Assembly: GCA_022360105.1 (NCBI GenBank)
Contig: JAKSDL010000040.1
Location: 1 to 16,220 of the forward strand
Origin: Pseudomonadota bacterium
GTDB taxonomy: Bacteria; SAR324; XYD2-FULL-50-16; JAHJRI01
Length of the DNA stretch: 16,220 nt
Reading direction: 5' to 3'
Part shown: piece by piece, positions 1 through 7,021 of the stretch
Position numbering within the stretch: position 1 is the first letter of the stretch
Layout: each line of letters begins with the position of its first letter
Program-made: the position numbers and the translations under genes
The notes under the pieces: generated by a model
Told to the model about the DNA's origin: nothing
The model's input: only the letters and a program-made list of their open reading frames with translations
Databases searched by the model: none

Positions 1-1
1 A

Positions 2-337
2 TGGATTCATTTAGCTAAACATTTGGATCTTTTAATTTTTGATGAGAAGAAGCGATTGTGTTTCAATCTACCTGAAAATGAAATCATCAATCAGCATAAG
101 CAATTTTTGTTAAAAGGTCGGCAGGCAAGAAATAGAGAGCTTGAGCATTTAGGTAATGATCCTTTAGAAGCCATAGACGGCTATGAAGAAGTTATTAAAA
201 TCGGATACAACCTTTTTAAACAAGTAGAGCAAGTCAAAGTAGATCGCGTCAAAAAATGGACTTCAATTTTCAAGGTGAGGGAATTAGAGCAGATTTGCTT
301 TGTTGCGTTCTCAATTAAAATAGGGGACATTCTATAG
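2..337 (+). CDS. C-terminal fragment of an unidentified protein, cut by the left window edge
   Basis: The frame is open from base 2 to a TAG at 335-337. An in-frame TTG at 23 could be a start, but seven sense codons precede it without a stop, so this is more likely the tail of a longer gene beginning outside the window. The visible part is about 111 residues. It is charged and probably mostly helical, has no signal peptide or membrane segment, and ends in a short hydrophobic stretch (around FVAFSIKIGDIL). I do not recognise the family. It converges on the minus-strand gene at 351-848, and its stop codon lies inside the hairpin between the two genes. That it is coding is moderately supported by length and composition only. 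Confidence 0.45.
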   Translation, partial: WIHLAKHLDLLIFDEKKRLCFNLPENEIINQHKQFLLKGRQARNRELEHLGNDPLEAIDGYEEVIKIGYNLFKQVEQVKVDRVKKWTSIFKVRELEQICFVAFSIKIGDIL

Positions 338-343
338 TGTCCC
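324..343. terminator. Hairpin between convergent genes, possible bidirectional terminator
   Basis: GGGACATT at 324-331 pairs with AGTGTCCC at 336-343 (one G-T wobble) around a 4-base loop, CTAT. It sits exactly where the plus-strand gene ends (337) and just before the minus-strand gene ends (351). On the minus strand the stem is followed by a short T-containing run (CCTATTTTAAT). On the plus strand the following T content is weak. Position and symmetry suggest a shared terminator, but neither side has a strong U-tract. Confidence 0.4.
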
Positions 344-350
344 TGTCTGA

Positions 351-848
351 TCATGTTTGATTGCTATTTTTCAATCTATCAATAATTCCTTCTTCTTTTT
401 TTGTCGTCAAGATAAAGTCATTCGTTAAAAAGAGTTCCGCATCATCTACCCAGGATTGGGACTTCATCCACCTGTCCCCTTTTTTTGAAAAAGTAACGAT
501 TTTAACTTCGGGACTAATTGTAATGAATTTAATTTCTTCCGGTCTACGCCAAGAAGATTTGATAATAATGTCATCATTGCCACCGATGGCTATAGCTTGT
601 GACAAAGACATTTCAGGAACTTCTTTTTGTTTACTTAGTCTCTTTCTAATCCGTTTTGCTTTTTTTTCCAAATACTCCAGGTCATTGATGTTGAACTCTG
701 CTTCTGATTCAGAATTTAATTCAGATTTAACCAACTTCAACCGGAGGAAGGCCTCATCAGCTCTTTTGTTGGCATCTTTTAGTTTCTTACTCAATTCTTG
801 TATTTTGTCGTTAAGTCTTCTACGAACTTCCTTCTGAGAAGATGTCAT
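351..848 (-). CDS. Hypothetical coiled-coil protein, 165 aa
   Basis: Residues about 4-76 are rich in Lys, Glu, Arg and Leu with heptad-like spacing, which predicts a long coiled coil (KIQELSKKLKDANKRADEAF and onward). Residues about 80-165 look like a small mixed domain with several Trp residues and a hydrophilic C-terminus. There is no signal peptide or membrane segment, so it should be cytoplasmic. The ATG at 848 is the first start after an in-frame stop at 891-893; no clear Shine-Dalgarno sequence precedes it. The opposite strand is also open over almost the same span, but that reading is Ser/Phe/Leu-rich and looks like a complement artefact. I do not recognise a family. Function unknown. 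Confidence 0.5.
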   Translation of the reverse strand: MTSSQKEVRRRLNDKIQELSKKLKDANKRADEAFLRLKLVKSELNSESEAEFNINDLEYLEKKAKRIRKRLSKQKEVPEMSLSQAIAIGGNDDIIIKSSWRRPEEIKFITISPEVKIVTFSKKGDRWMKSQSWVDDAELFLTNDFILTTKKEEGIIDRLKNSNQT

Positions 849-944
849 ATGAGAACAAAAGGTTAAGTTATTGGGACAAATGCAAAGGGTTTAAACCAGT
901 GGACAATACACCTATTTTTATATTTCAGCAAACAAGGCTATCTT

Positions 945-1340
945 CTATTTTTCAGGCCTCCCAGCTTTTTTCGAGAACAGCGGGGGGTCAATTAGCGGGA
1001 TCAACTCTCGCAAGCCCCACCGGGCGGATGACGCAACTTCCGGTTTGTTTAGCCGCAGATAGCAGCGTAACAATCGGAAACAATGGGGATGTGCACGGAA
1101 CTGTTGGATAAGAACCAATGCTTCATCGGTTTGGTTTGAGAAGATCACCGACAAGGAATCAAGCTCGTGCAATGATTTAGTCAGTGATTGTTGTAATGGC
1201 CAGGCGGGGTTGGAAATGTCAAGAGCTTCCCCCGCCTCTTTGCTGGTGTAGATGAGTTTTTGCTGAGGCGGAATAACAAACGGAGGATAGTTTTTTAAAA
1301 AAAGCTTCCTGACAGCTTTGACATTCACAACCGGTGTCAT
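945..1340 (-). CDS. Hypothetical protein, 131 aa
   Basis: The frame is open up to an ATG at 1472, which would give 175 residues. That longer version would translate straight through the structured inverted repeat at 1386-1480 and begin with an unusual Trp/Arg/Leu-rich stretch. I therefore prefer the internal ATG at 1340 (MTPVVNVKAVRKLF), giving 131 residues. The protein is soluble and mixed hydrophobic/charged, with a Pro/Tyr-containing segment (LKNYPPFVIPPQQ) and a C-terminus ending KKAGRPEK. No family is recognised, and no strong Shine-Dalgarno sequence precedes either start. A GGAGG about 35 bases upstream of the internal ATG is too far away to serve it. It could be a passenger or remnant of a mobile element, given the structured DNA beside it, but no transposase motif is visible. 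Confidence 0.4.
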   Translation of the reverse strand: MTPVVNVKAVRKLFLKNYPPFVIPPQQKLIYTSKEAGEALDISNPAWPLQQSLTKSLHELDSLSVIFSNQTDEALVLIQQFRAHPHCFRLLRCYLRLNKPEVASSARWGLRELIPLIDPPLFSKKAGRPEK

Positions 1341-1385
1341 GGTGGTATTCTTATTCAGATCACCGCCAGTCCTGATCCTCCCCCG

Positions 1386-1480
1386 GAAATGAGAAAAGCC
1401 CAGAAGCCTGGCGGTGTGCAAGCACCATAAAGCGAGGAACCAACCCCGCCGTAGCCAAACCCCTGGGCCCATCTCATTTC
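1386..1480 (-). ncRNA. Long imperfect stem-loop, candidate structured RNA or leader on the minus strand
   Basis: Read on the minus strand, GAAATGAGA (1480-1472) pairs perfectly with TCTCATTTC (1394-1386), and GCCCAG (1468-1463) pairs with CTGGGC (1403-1398). Between them, UGG faces UUU with two G-U pairs and one U-U mismatch. Beyond them, GGGUUU (1462-1457) can pair with AGGCUU (1409-1404) using four G-U and two Watson-Crick pairs. After a six-base bulge, GGCGG (1450-1446) pairs with CCGCC (1414-1410). The loop contains a smaller GGTG/CACC stem. On plus-strand RNA the G-U positions become A-C mismatches, so the fold favours transcription from the minus strand, towards the gene at 945-1340. 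It could be a 5' leader element, a small RNA or the end of a mobile element. No known RNA family is recognised. Confidence 0.45.
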
Positions 1481-1827
1481 ACTTCACTCGTTTTGCGGTT
1501 GGTTAGTCCGACGAATCCCGCTTGCACAGAATTCTCAAAAGCTAATGAAACAATGGTTCCCAAAGGAAACAATCAAAATGTATTTAAACAATAATCACAA
1601 ACCCAAACCCGGTCAAGCCTAAACACCCCTTTTTAGATAAATTAATATTCTGCTACCGGACCTGCATAAAAATTTCTTAAAATAGTTTTTAGGTTGAATA
1701 TAAACCCGTTGTGACTAAAAGCTTAAATCTGACCCAAAAACGACTTGGTCCTTAATTTTTAATGTCGACTAATTTCCTGTTTAAAAGCGAAGAAGCTCTG
1801 CAGGTCAAAACAGAGATACCAAATGAA

Positions 1828-1852
1828 ACAACAATTGCCTATATTTTGTTGT
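1828..1852. repeat. Short inverted repeat ACAACAA/TTGTTGT
   Basis: Seven-base perfect arms at 1828-1834 and 1846-1852 are separated by 11 bases, about 55 bases upstream of the candidate -35 element. It may be a regulator half-site pair or chance in AT-rich DNA. Confidence 0.3.
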
Positions 1853-1907
1853 ATCGGGAACCAGGAAATTGAAAGGATAAGCTTTAGCGTAAATTATCAA
1901 TAAAAAC

Positions 1908-1932
1908 TTGACATTTTAGGTTTTTTTATAAT
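1908..1932 (+). promoter_or_regulatory. Candidate promoter for the liv operon
   Basis: A consensus TTGACA (1908-1913) is followed by a consensus TATAAT (1927-1932). The spacer is only 13 bases, well short of the usual 16-18, so the two hexamers probably do not work together as a classical sigma-70 pair. Either element could belong to a weaker or activator-dependent promoter. The position, about 130 bases before livM, is suitable. Confidence 0.3.
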
Positions 1933-1975
1933 AGCCATGCTTCATAAACAAAGATCTGGTCTTGCTGGAAATGCA

Positions 1976-1992
1976 ATGTAATAATATTACAT
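1976..1992. promoter_or_regulatory. Perfect 17-bp palindrome, candidate operator
   Basis: ATGTAATA, one central A, then TATTACAT: eight-base perfect arms with a single central base. It lies 44 bases downstream of the TATAAT at 1927-1932 and 68 bases before the livM start, a normal place for a repressor operator in a leader. The geometry suits a dimeric helix-turn-helix repressor (for example TetR or GntR type). The regulator is not identifiable from the window. The AraC-type protein encoded at 8914 would more typically bind direct repeats. Confidence 0.45.
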
Positions 1993-2060
1993 CTCCTCAT
2001 GCCTTTTATTGTCTCTGCTTTTTTTGCCATCACATCATTTAGATTTCAGGAGAACGGTTT

Positions 2061-3113
2061 ATGGATATGAAAAGAGAGTACTACGAGGATGTAAGACTGC
2101 TTAGTTCCGGTACGGTAGTATTCTGGTTTCTTGTCCTGTTTGCTGGCCTGGCAGTGTTTCCGTTTGTAATGCCCAGCAATTATTACATTTATATGGCGAA
2201 TTACATGGCTATCAACGTCATCGTCGCCATTGGATTGAACCTCCTGGTTGGATTTACCGGGCAGATTTCATTGGGTCACGCCGGATTTTTTGCCATTGGG
2301 GCCTATGGCACAGTTGTTTTGATGTCCCTCGCAGGTCTTCCTTTTATCATTGCCTTACCTCTTGCTGCACTAATTGCAGCCCTTTTCGGATTTATGATCG
2401 GATTTCCGGCATTACGTTTGGAAGGGCCTTATTTGACTATCGCCACACTGGGATTTGGAATTACTATCACCTTGATCATTGGTAAAATAGACCTATTCGG
2501 AGGACGTAACGGACTACACACTCCAGAACTATCGCTTTTTGGCTGGCATATCGAATCAGATCGTGATTTTTATTTTTTACTGATTCCCCTAACTATTTTC
2601 CTGGCCTGGTTTGCCAGAAACCTGGTACGCACCAAAATCGGAAGGGCGTTTGTGGCACTCCGTGATGCAGATGTTGCAGCAGAAACCATGGGTGTTAATC
2701 TGGCATATTACAAAACCCTTTCCTTTGCTATCAGTGCATTCTACACAGGTCTGGCCGGTGGCCTTTATGCATTTGTATTGAGGTTTATTGAACCGGAATT
2801 GTTCAGTCTGGTAATGTCGATTACTTTTTTGGCTTATATTGTGGTTGGCGGATTGGGTTCCATCATGGGGTCTATCACAGGCGCCTGCTTGATTTCCTGG
2901 CTGGATCTGCAATTAAGAAACATTTTAGATCTGCCTTATTTTGGAGATTGGTTAAAATCGTTGTCCCAAAGCTATTTTTCCATTACCGGAGTATCCAATA
3001 TCCAGTATATCGTGCTGGGTCTGATTATGATCCTGATTATGGTATTTGAGCCCCTGGGACTTTTTGGTATTTGGATACGGATAAAAAAATACTGGATGAC
3101 CTGGCCGTTTTGA
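2061..3113 (+). CDS. livM: Branched-chain amino acid-type ABC transporter permease, LivM family
   Basis: This is one half of the inner-membrane channel of a HAAT-family ABC importer. The 350-residue protein is almost entirely hydrophobic with about 8-10 membrane segments. It carries the LivM signature at residues 58-83 (GLNLLVGFTGQISLGHAGFF and following) and a later VGGLGSIMGSITGA stretch typical of the family. Length is normal to slightly long because of an N-terminal extension before the first membrane span. The ATG at 2061 is well supported by AGGAGA seven bases upstream. It is the first gene of the cluster, with livH 21 bases downstream; most liv clusters place livH before livM. Family assignment is secure. 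The transported substrate is not shown by the permease sequence. Confidence 0.93.
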   Translation: MDMKREYYEDVRLLSSGTVVFWFLVLFAGLAVFPFVMPSNYYIYMANYMAINVIVAIGLNLLVGFTGQISLGHAGFFAIGAYGTVVLMSLAGLPFIIALPLAALIAALFGFMIGFPALRLEGPYLTIATLGFGITITLIIGKIDLFGGRNGLHTPELSLFGWHIESDRDFYFLLIPLTIFLAWFARNLVRTKIGRAFVALRDADVAAETMGVNLAYYKTLSFAISAFYTGLAGGLYAFVLRFIEPELFSLVMSITFLAYIVVGGLGSIMGSITGACLISWLDLQLRNILDLPYFGDWLKSLSQSYFSITGVSNIQYIVLGLIMILIMVFEPLGLFGIWIRIKKYWMTWPF

Positions 3114-3134
3114 ATTACTAGAAAAAGGACGCAG

Positions 3135-4010
3135 ATGCTTGAATTCTTCCAGATGGTGGTGAGTGGTATCGCAGTGGGTAGTTCCTATGCGTTAATGGCC
3201 CTGGCCATGGTGATTATTTATAAAACATCTGAAGTGGTGAACTTTGCCCAGGGAGAAATGGCGTTAGCATCTTCCTATTTCACTTTTATGCTTTTGGAAA
3301 ACTATGGTTTTTCCTTCCTATCCGCCTTTGTTTGCGCTTATCTTTTTGCCTTGCTGCTGGGAGCGGTTTTGGAATTTGCAATTTTAAGACGTGCTAAAGA
3401 ACCTAATCTACTTGGTTTAATCATTATCACTATTGGTATGGAATTTATCCTGTTGGGATTGGTTTCCTGGAAATTTGGAGCAGATCAGCAGATATTTCCT
3501 TTTCCAATCGGTCCTTATGACAGCATTGACGTAGGTGGAGCCTATTTTAGTACTCTGGAAATGCTCTCTCTTGTGATTGCTATTTTGATTATGTTCGCTT
3601 TGTTTCTATTTTATCGCTACTCCAAATTGGGAATGGCCATGAAAGCCACCCAGCAGAATCCGGTTGCAGCGCGAATCATGGGAATTCGCACCAAACGAAT
3701 CATGATGCTGACCTGGGGCATCTCCTCCATGGTTGGTTGTACCGCAGCCCTGCTTACAGCACCGATTTTAATGGAACCATTTATGATGTGGGGACCATTG
3801 TTAAAAGGATTTTCGGCAGCCGTATTGGGAGGTATGACCTCACTTCCGGGGGCTGCAGCAGGTGCCTATATGCTAGGAATTATTGAAAACCTTTTTGGAG
3901 GGTATGTTTCCATTGAATTTAAATCCGTCGTTGCTTTCGCCATTATCGTTCTGGTTTTATGCATCAAACCCAGTGGTTTGTTTGCGCGTCATTATGTGAA
4001 AAAAGTCTGA
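3135..4010 (+). CDS. livH: Branched-chain amino acid-type ABC transporter permease, LivH family
   Basis: This is the second inner-membrane permease subunit, expected to pair with LivM. The 291-residue hydrophobic protein starts with the LivH signature: residues 11-30 (GIAVGSSYALMALAMVIIYK), then VNFAQGEMA at 35-43. The conserved LGGMTSLPGAAAGAYMLGIIE region lies near residues 235-255. Length matches the family (about 290). The start at 3135 has AAGGA five bases upstream. It is separated from livM by 21 bases and from the binding-protein gene by 58, consistent with one transcript. No truncation or unusual residues were noticed. Confidence 0.93.
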   Translation: MLEFFQMVVSGIAVGSSYALMALAMVIIYKTSEVVNFAQGEMALASSYFTFMLLENYGFSFLSAFVCAYLFALLLGAVLEFAILRRAKEPNLLGLIIITIGMEFILLGLVSWKFGADQQIFPFPIGPYDSIDVGGAYFSTLEMLSLVIAILIMFALFLFYRYSKLGMAMKATQQNPVAARIMGIRTKRIMMLTWGISSMVGCTAALLTAPILMEPFMMWGPLLKGFSAAVLGGMTSLPGAAAGAYMLGIIENLFGGYVSIEFKSVVAFAIIVLVLCIKPSGLFARHYVKKV

Positions 4011-4068
4011 TCGATAAGGCATTTTTTTAACCCAACCCGAATCTGAAGTAACCAATAGAGGAGAGCTC

Positions 4069-5283
4069 ATGAAAACAAAATTGCTTGCAGCGGGTTATGT
4101 ATTCATCGCCGCAATATTCTGTTTGACAGGTTATGCGCTTGCTGAAGAAGGACTGACCGATACTGAAATTCATATCGGACAATGGGGACCGCAAACCGGT
4201 CCGGCTGCTCCATGGGGATCGGTTGCCAGGGGATCAGATGCATTGTTTAAACTAATCAATGATGAAGGCGGCATCCACGGCAGAAAAATTGTGTATCATT
4301 ATTTTGATGATGCTTACAATCCCGCAAAAACGAAGGCTGGAGTCAAGCAACTTCAGGAAAGTGATCACGGCATATTTGCCTGGGTTGGCGGTGTAGGATC
4401 AGCACCGGGGATGGCCGTTAAGGATTATTTAATGGAAAGAAAAGTACCCTGGATCACCCCTGCTGCCGGTTCTCTGGTTTGGATCGATCCTCCGCAGAGA
4501 TACCTTTTTCCAACCTACCCCCTGTACATCATCGAAGCGAAAGCATTGGTAAAGTATGCCAAGGAAAACATGAATAAAAAGCGGATCGCCATAGTTTATC
4601 AAAACGATGAGTACGGCAAAAACGGATTAAGAGGTGCTGAATCACAAATTGCCCAATATGGTATGAAATTGGTTGCTTCTATCCCCAAAAACCTTGCTGA
4701 TACCGACGTCAAACCTCATGTCGCTGAACTAAGAAAATCAAAAGCAGATGCAGTGCTACTGTGGGTTGACCCCGGCTCTGCTGCAAGAATTGTCGGTACA
4801 GCAGCAGCCATGAAGTTTCGCCCTCAATTCATGAGCACCAGCACCGTTTCCGACTATCCCTTTATGGTCAAAATCACCAGGGGATTGTGGGTTGGCGTCA
4901 TTACAGCGGCTTTTAGCGTGCTTCCGGGGGATGACCATCCGGTCCTGAACCGCTATAAAATGGCATATGAAAAATATGCTGCCAAGGGCGAACGCTGGGG
5001 CACGTTTTACATCGCCGGAATGTCCTTTGCGGAACCCCTGGTGGAAGCGTTGAAAAATGCCGGCAGAAATTTAAGCAGGGAGCGACTGGTCCAGGAATTG
5101 GAAAAACTGGAATTCCAGGGCTCCATGGGACCGGTTAAATACGGTAAGTTCGATCCCAATAATCCGGCTTCGCGCCAAGGCCAGGTGTCGGTGTTTATTG
5201 CCAGATGCGCAGATAAAAATGGGAATGCCGAACGTTTGACCGACTGGATAGCTCCGGAATACGACTGGCAGGCCAAAAAATAG
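4069..5283 (+). CDS. livK: Periplasmic substrate-binding protein of the Liv-type ABC transporter
   Basis: This is the type I periplasmic binding protein (Peripla_BP_6 / leucine-binding family) that delivers substrate to LivHM. The 404-residue precursor has a typical signal peptide: Lys at 2 and 4, a hydrophobic core, and a likely signal peptidase I cut after Ala25 (YALA|EE). There is no lipobox, so it should be soluble in the periplasm. Family features include the opening TDTEIHIGQWGPQTGPAA, the VPWITPAAGS segment near residues 125-135 and NDEYGKNG near 180-187. The start at 4069 has GAGGAG five bases upstream. Encoding it between livH and livG, with a long gap and stem-loop after it, suggests independent dosage control. 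Binding proteins of this family take branched-chain amino acids, aromatic acids, amides or urea. The linked acyl-CoA synthetase favours an organic acid here. Confidence 0.9.
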   Translation: MKTKLLAAGYVFIAAIFCLTGYALAEEGLTDTEIHIGQWGPQTGPAAPWGSVARGSDALFKLINDEGGIHGRKIVYHYFDDAYNPAKTKAGVKQLQESDHGIFAWVGGVGSAPGMAVKDYLMERKVPWITPAAGSLVWIDPPQRYLFPTYPLYIIEAKALVKYAKENMNKKRIAIVYQNDEYGKNGLRGAESQIAQYGMKLVASIPKNLADTDVKPHVAELRKSKADAVLLWVDPGSAARIVGTAAAMKFRPQFMSTSTVSDYPFMVKITRGLWVGVITAAFSVLPGDDHPVLNRYKMAYEKYAAKGERWGTFYIAGMSFAEPLVEALKNAGRNLSRERLVQELEKLEFQGSMGPVKYGKFDPNNPASRQGQVSVFIARCADKNGNAERLTDWIAPEYDWQAKK

Positions 5284-5285
5284 AA

Positions 5286-5354
5286 CAGAATGTGTCGCAA
5301 CTATTGAACCAAGGTGGATCCGTCTTTTCACTCCCTGATCCACCCTACATTCTG
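5286..5354 (+). promoter_or_regulatory. Nested stem-loop in the livK-livG gap
   Basis: The outer arms CAGAATGT (5286-5293) and ACATTCTG (5347-5354) are perfect complements. Inside them, GGTGGATC (5313-5320) pairs perfectly with GATCCACC (5337-5344) around a 16-base loop. No U-run follows directly, only TTATAATTTTAC, so it is a poor intrinsic terminator. In transporter operons, stem-loops just after the binding-protein gene commonly protect the upstream mRNA from 3' decay, which would raise binding protein over ATPase levels. Confidence 0.5.
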
Positions 5355-5434
5355 CTTATAATTTTACATAAATATCAAATAGTTAGATTTTAGTTGGAGG
5401 ATGGGTCGAACGAAGCAGGTCCACCAACTCGCCT

Positions 5435-5443
5435 TGCTATAAT
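5435..5443 (+). promoter_or_regulatory. Candidate extended -10 promoter before livG
   Basis: TGCTATAAT is a perfect extended -10 (TG-N-TATAAT). Transcription would start near 5450, about 15 bases before the livG ATG. There is no good -35 match 17 bases upstream, which extended -10 promoters tolerate. It could provide separate transcription of livG, livF and the synthetase gene. Confidence 0.4.
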
Positions 5444-5465
5444 CTTGTAACTTATCAGAAACGAT

Positions 5466-6257
5466 ATGTCATTTTTCTCAATTAATAACCTGGGGATATC
5501 ATTTGGCGGCTTAAGAGCCTTGGAAGGGATTAATTTTTCCATTGAAAAGGGAGAAATTTTCTCTGTAATCGGTCCCAACGGCGCCGGTAAGACCACCCTT
5601 TTTAATTGTATCAATGGAATCTATAAACCGGACCAGGGTTCTATTCATTACCAGGATAAGAATATCACCGGTTTGAAACCTGACAAGATTGCCCGCCTGG
5701 GAATAGCCAGAACCTTCCAGAACATAGAGTTGTTTAACAATATGAACTGTATGGAAAATATCATGTTGGGCAGGCATATCTTTATCAAAACAGGAGTGTT
5801 GAGAGGCGGGTTGATGTGGGGGAAAAACTCCTTTGCGGGAAAAGAGGAAACCCGGCACCGAAAAAAAGTCGAAGAGATTATCGATCTTCTGGATCTGCAG
5901 GCTGCCCGTAATCAATTTGTTGGTGGGTTACCTTATGGCACTCAAAAGCTGGTGGAATTGGGACGCGCTCTGGCTCTCGAACCCAAATTACTCCTGTTGG
6001 ACGAACCATGTGCGGGAATGAACTCCGAAGAAAAGCAGGACATGATTTTCTGGATCAAAGATATCCAGGATGAGTTGGGAATTACAATTCTGCTGATTGA
6101 ACATGACATGCAGATGGTAATGGATATTTCAGACCGGATTCTGGTGATAAATTTCGGCAAACCTATCACGGAAGGAACCCCGGAGTACGTGCAAAAACAT
6201 CCGGAAGTCTTGAAGGCATACCTAGGGGAGGACGAGGACATTGACGACGTTGCTTGA
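5466..6257 (+). CDS. livG: Branched-chain amino acid-type ABC transporter ATP-binding protein, LivG family
   Basis: This is one of the two cytoplasmic ATPases energising the importer. The 263-residue protein has all ABC motifs in order: Walker A GPNGAGKTT (36-44), Q-loop Gln85 in ARTFQN, signature LPYGTQ (155-160, the LivG-type variant of LSGGQ), Walker B LLLLDEP (175-181) and H-loop His213 in IEHD. Length is usual for LivG. The ATG at 5466 lacks a strong Shine-Dalgarno sequence. A GGAGG at 5396-5400 lies directly against another ATG and is too far away to serve this start. The gene overlaps livF by 17 bases. The last residues are very acidic (GEDEDIDD), because that stretch also carries the livF ribosome binding site. 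Confidence 0.93.
   Translation: MSFFSINNLGISFGGLRALEGINFSIEKGEIFSVIGPNGAGKTTLFNCINGIYKPDQGSIHYQDKNITGLKPDKIARLGIARTFQNIELFNNMNCMENIMLGRHIFIKTGVLRGGLMWGKNSFAGKEETRHRKKVEEIIDLLDLQAARNQFVGGLPYGTQKLVELGRALALEPKLLLLDEPCAGMNSEEKQDMIFWIKDIQDELGITILLIEHDMQMVMDISDRILVINFGKPITEGTPEYVQKHPEVLKAYLGEDEDIDDVA
6224..6232 (+). promoter_or_regulatory. Ribosome binding site that fixes the TTG start of livF
   Basis: AGGGGAGGA inside the end of livG lies about nine bases before the TTG at 6241. No in-frame ATG occurs until about residue 51, which would remove Walker A, so the TTG start is required. Confidence 0.6.
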
Positions 6258-7017
6258 GATTAAAAATATAGAAACCTATTACGATCTGATTTACGCCATT
6301 CGCGGAGCTTCACTTTCTGTTGAAACAGGAACCATCACCACAATCCTGGGTAACAACGGGGCGGGCAAATCCACCATTCTGAAAACCCTGATGGGATTGA
6401 TCGAAGACCAGCCTGACAAAGGCGTCATCGAGTTCATGGGTAAACGGATTGATGGCAACGATACCGAAGATATCATGCGCATGGGCATTTCCTATGTGCC
6501 TGAAGGCAGGGAAGTGTTTGAAGAGCTTACGGTAAAGGAAAACCTGTTGATGGGTGCTTATACGAGATCGGATCAAAAAGGGATCAGAAACGATATCCAA
6601 CAGGTTTTCAAATACTTCCCAATCCTTGAAGACCGTGTGAATCAATGGGCAGGAACCCTTTCCGGTGGTGAACAGCAGATGCTGGCGATAGGTCGGGCCT
6701 TGATGAGCCGACCCAAACTGCTGTGTTTGGACGAACCATCCTTGGGTTTATCACCGATCCTAGTGAAAGACATTTTTAAAATCATCAGATCAATTAATAA
6801 GGCGGGTGTTACCATTCTGCTGGTTGAACAAAATGCCAAAATGGCACTTTCCAACTCGGATTACGGCTTGATATTGGAAAACGGCCGCTTTGTTATGAAA
6901 GGAAAATCGGCCGATCTGCTGAATGATAAAGATGTTAAAGAGTTCTACCTGGGTGTGCGTTCAGAAGAATCTGCGAAAGGATATCAACGCTGGAAAAGAA
7001 AAAAAGTCTGGAGATAA
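6241..7017 (+). CDS. livF: Branched-chain amino acid-type ABC transporter ATP-binding protein, LivF family
   Basis: This is the second cytoplasmic ATPase, expected to dimerise with LivG under the LivHM channel. The 258-residue protein carries Walker A GNNGAGKST (37-45), the LivF-typical YVPEGREVF near 85-93, signature LSGGEQQ (140-146), Walker B LLCLDEP (160-166) and VEQN near 195-198, where LivF proteins have Gln in place of the H-loop His. The start is TTG, read through a good ribosome binding site, and overlaps livG by 17 bases, implying translational coupling. The C-terminus extends beyond the usual YLG end with a basic tail (YQRWKRKKVWR), longer than the E. coli-type protein. The synthetase gene starts four bases after its stop. 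Confidence 0.93.
   Translation: MTTLLEIKNIETYYDLIYAIRGASLSVETGTITTILGNNGAGKSTILKTLMGLIEDQPDKGVIEFMGKRIDGNDTEDIMRMGISYVPEGREVFEELTVKENLLMGAYTRSDQKGIRNDIQQVFKYFPILEDRVNQWAGTLSGGEQQMLAIGRALMSRPKLLCLDEPSLGLSPILVKDIFKIIRSINKAGVTILLVEQNAKMALSNSDYGLILENGRFVMKGKSADLLNDKDVKEFYLGVRSEESAKGYQRWKRKKVWR
7010..7013 (+). promoter_or_regulatory. Ribosome binding site that fixes the GTG start of the synthetase gene
   Basis: GGAG at 7010-7013, inside the last livF codons, is eight bases before the GTG at 7022. It favours this start over an in-frame ATG at 6923, which lies deep within livF and would add 33 unrelated residues. Confidence 0.6.
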
Positions 7018-7021
7018 ACAA

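Larger units (their letters stand above)
1481..2060. other. AT-rich intergenic region upstream of the transporter operon
   Basis: No reading frame here looks like a gene. The left part (1481-1620) has no recognisable feature. The right part (about 1800-2060) appears regulatory. It contains an ACAACAA/TTGTTGT inverted repeat at 1828-1852, a TTGACA with a TATAAT at 1908-1932, a perfect palindrome at 1976-1992 and a good ribosome binding site (AGGAGA, 2048-2053) seven bases before livM. Confidence 0.6.

Noticed and set aside
361..837. Plus-strand open frame of 158 codons opposite the minus-strand coiled-coil gene
   Set aside because: Its Ser/Phe/Leu-rich composition is what the complement of a Lys/Glu-rich coiled-coil gene produces, and the minus-strand reading has coherent protein features.
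842..1111. Plus-strand open frame of 89 codons
   Set aside because: It overlaps the starts and ends of two minus-strand genes, has low-complexity composition and no ribosome binding site.
1386..1480. Integron attC site, retron msr-msd or group II intron end as explanations of the hairpin
   Set aside because: There are no GTTRRRY/RYYYAAC core sites, no reverse transcriptase or integrase gene nearby, and no domain V-like motif that could be matched with confidence.
4756..5343. Minus-strand open frames across livK
   Set aside because: They are shadows of a well-supported plus-strand gene and contain no recognisable domain.
5401..5442. Possible 13-codon leader peptide before livG (ATG after GGAGG)
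   Set aside because: The GGAGG directly abuts the ATG with no spacer, so initiation there is unlikely, and the peptide has no regulatory codon bias.
6923..7021. Upstream ATG extension of the acyl-CoA synthetase
   Set aside because: It lies entirely inside livF, adds 33 residues unlike the family, and lacks a ribosome binding site. The GTG at 7022 has GGAG at proper spacing.
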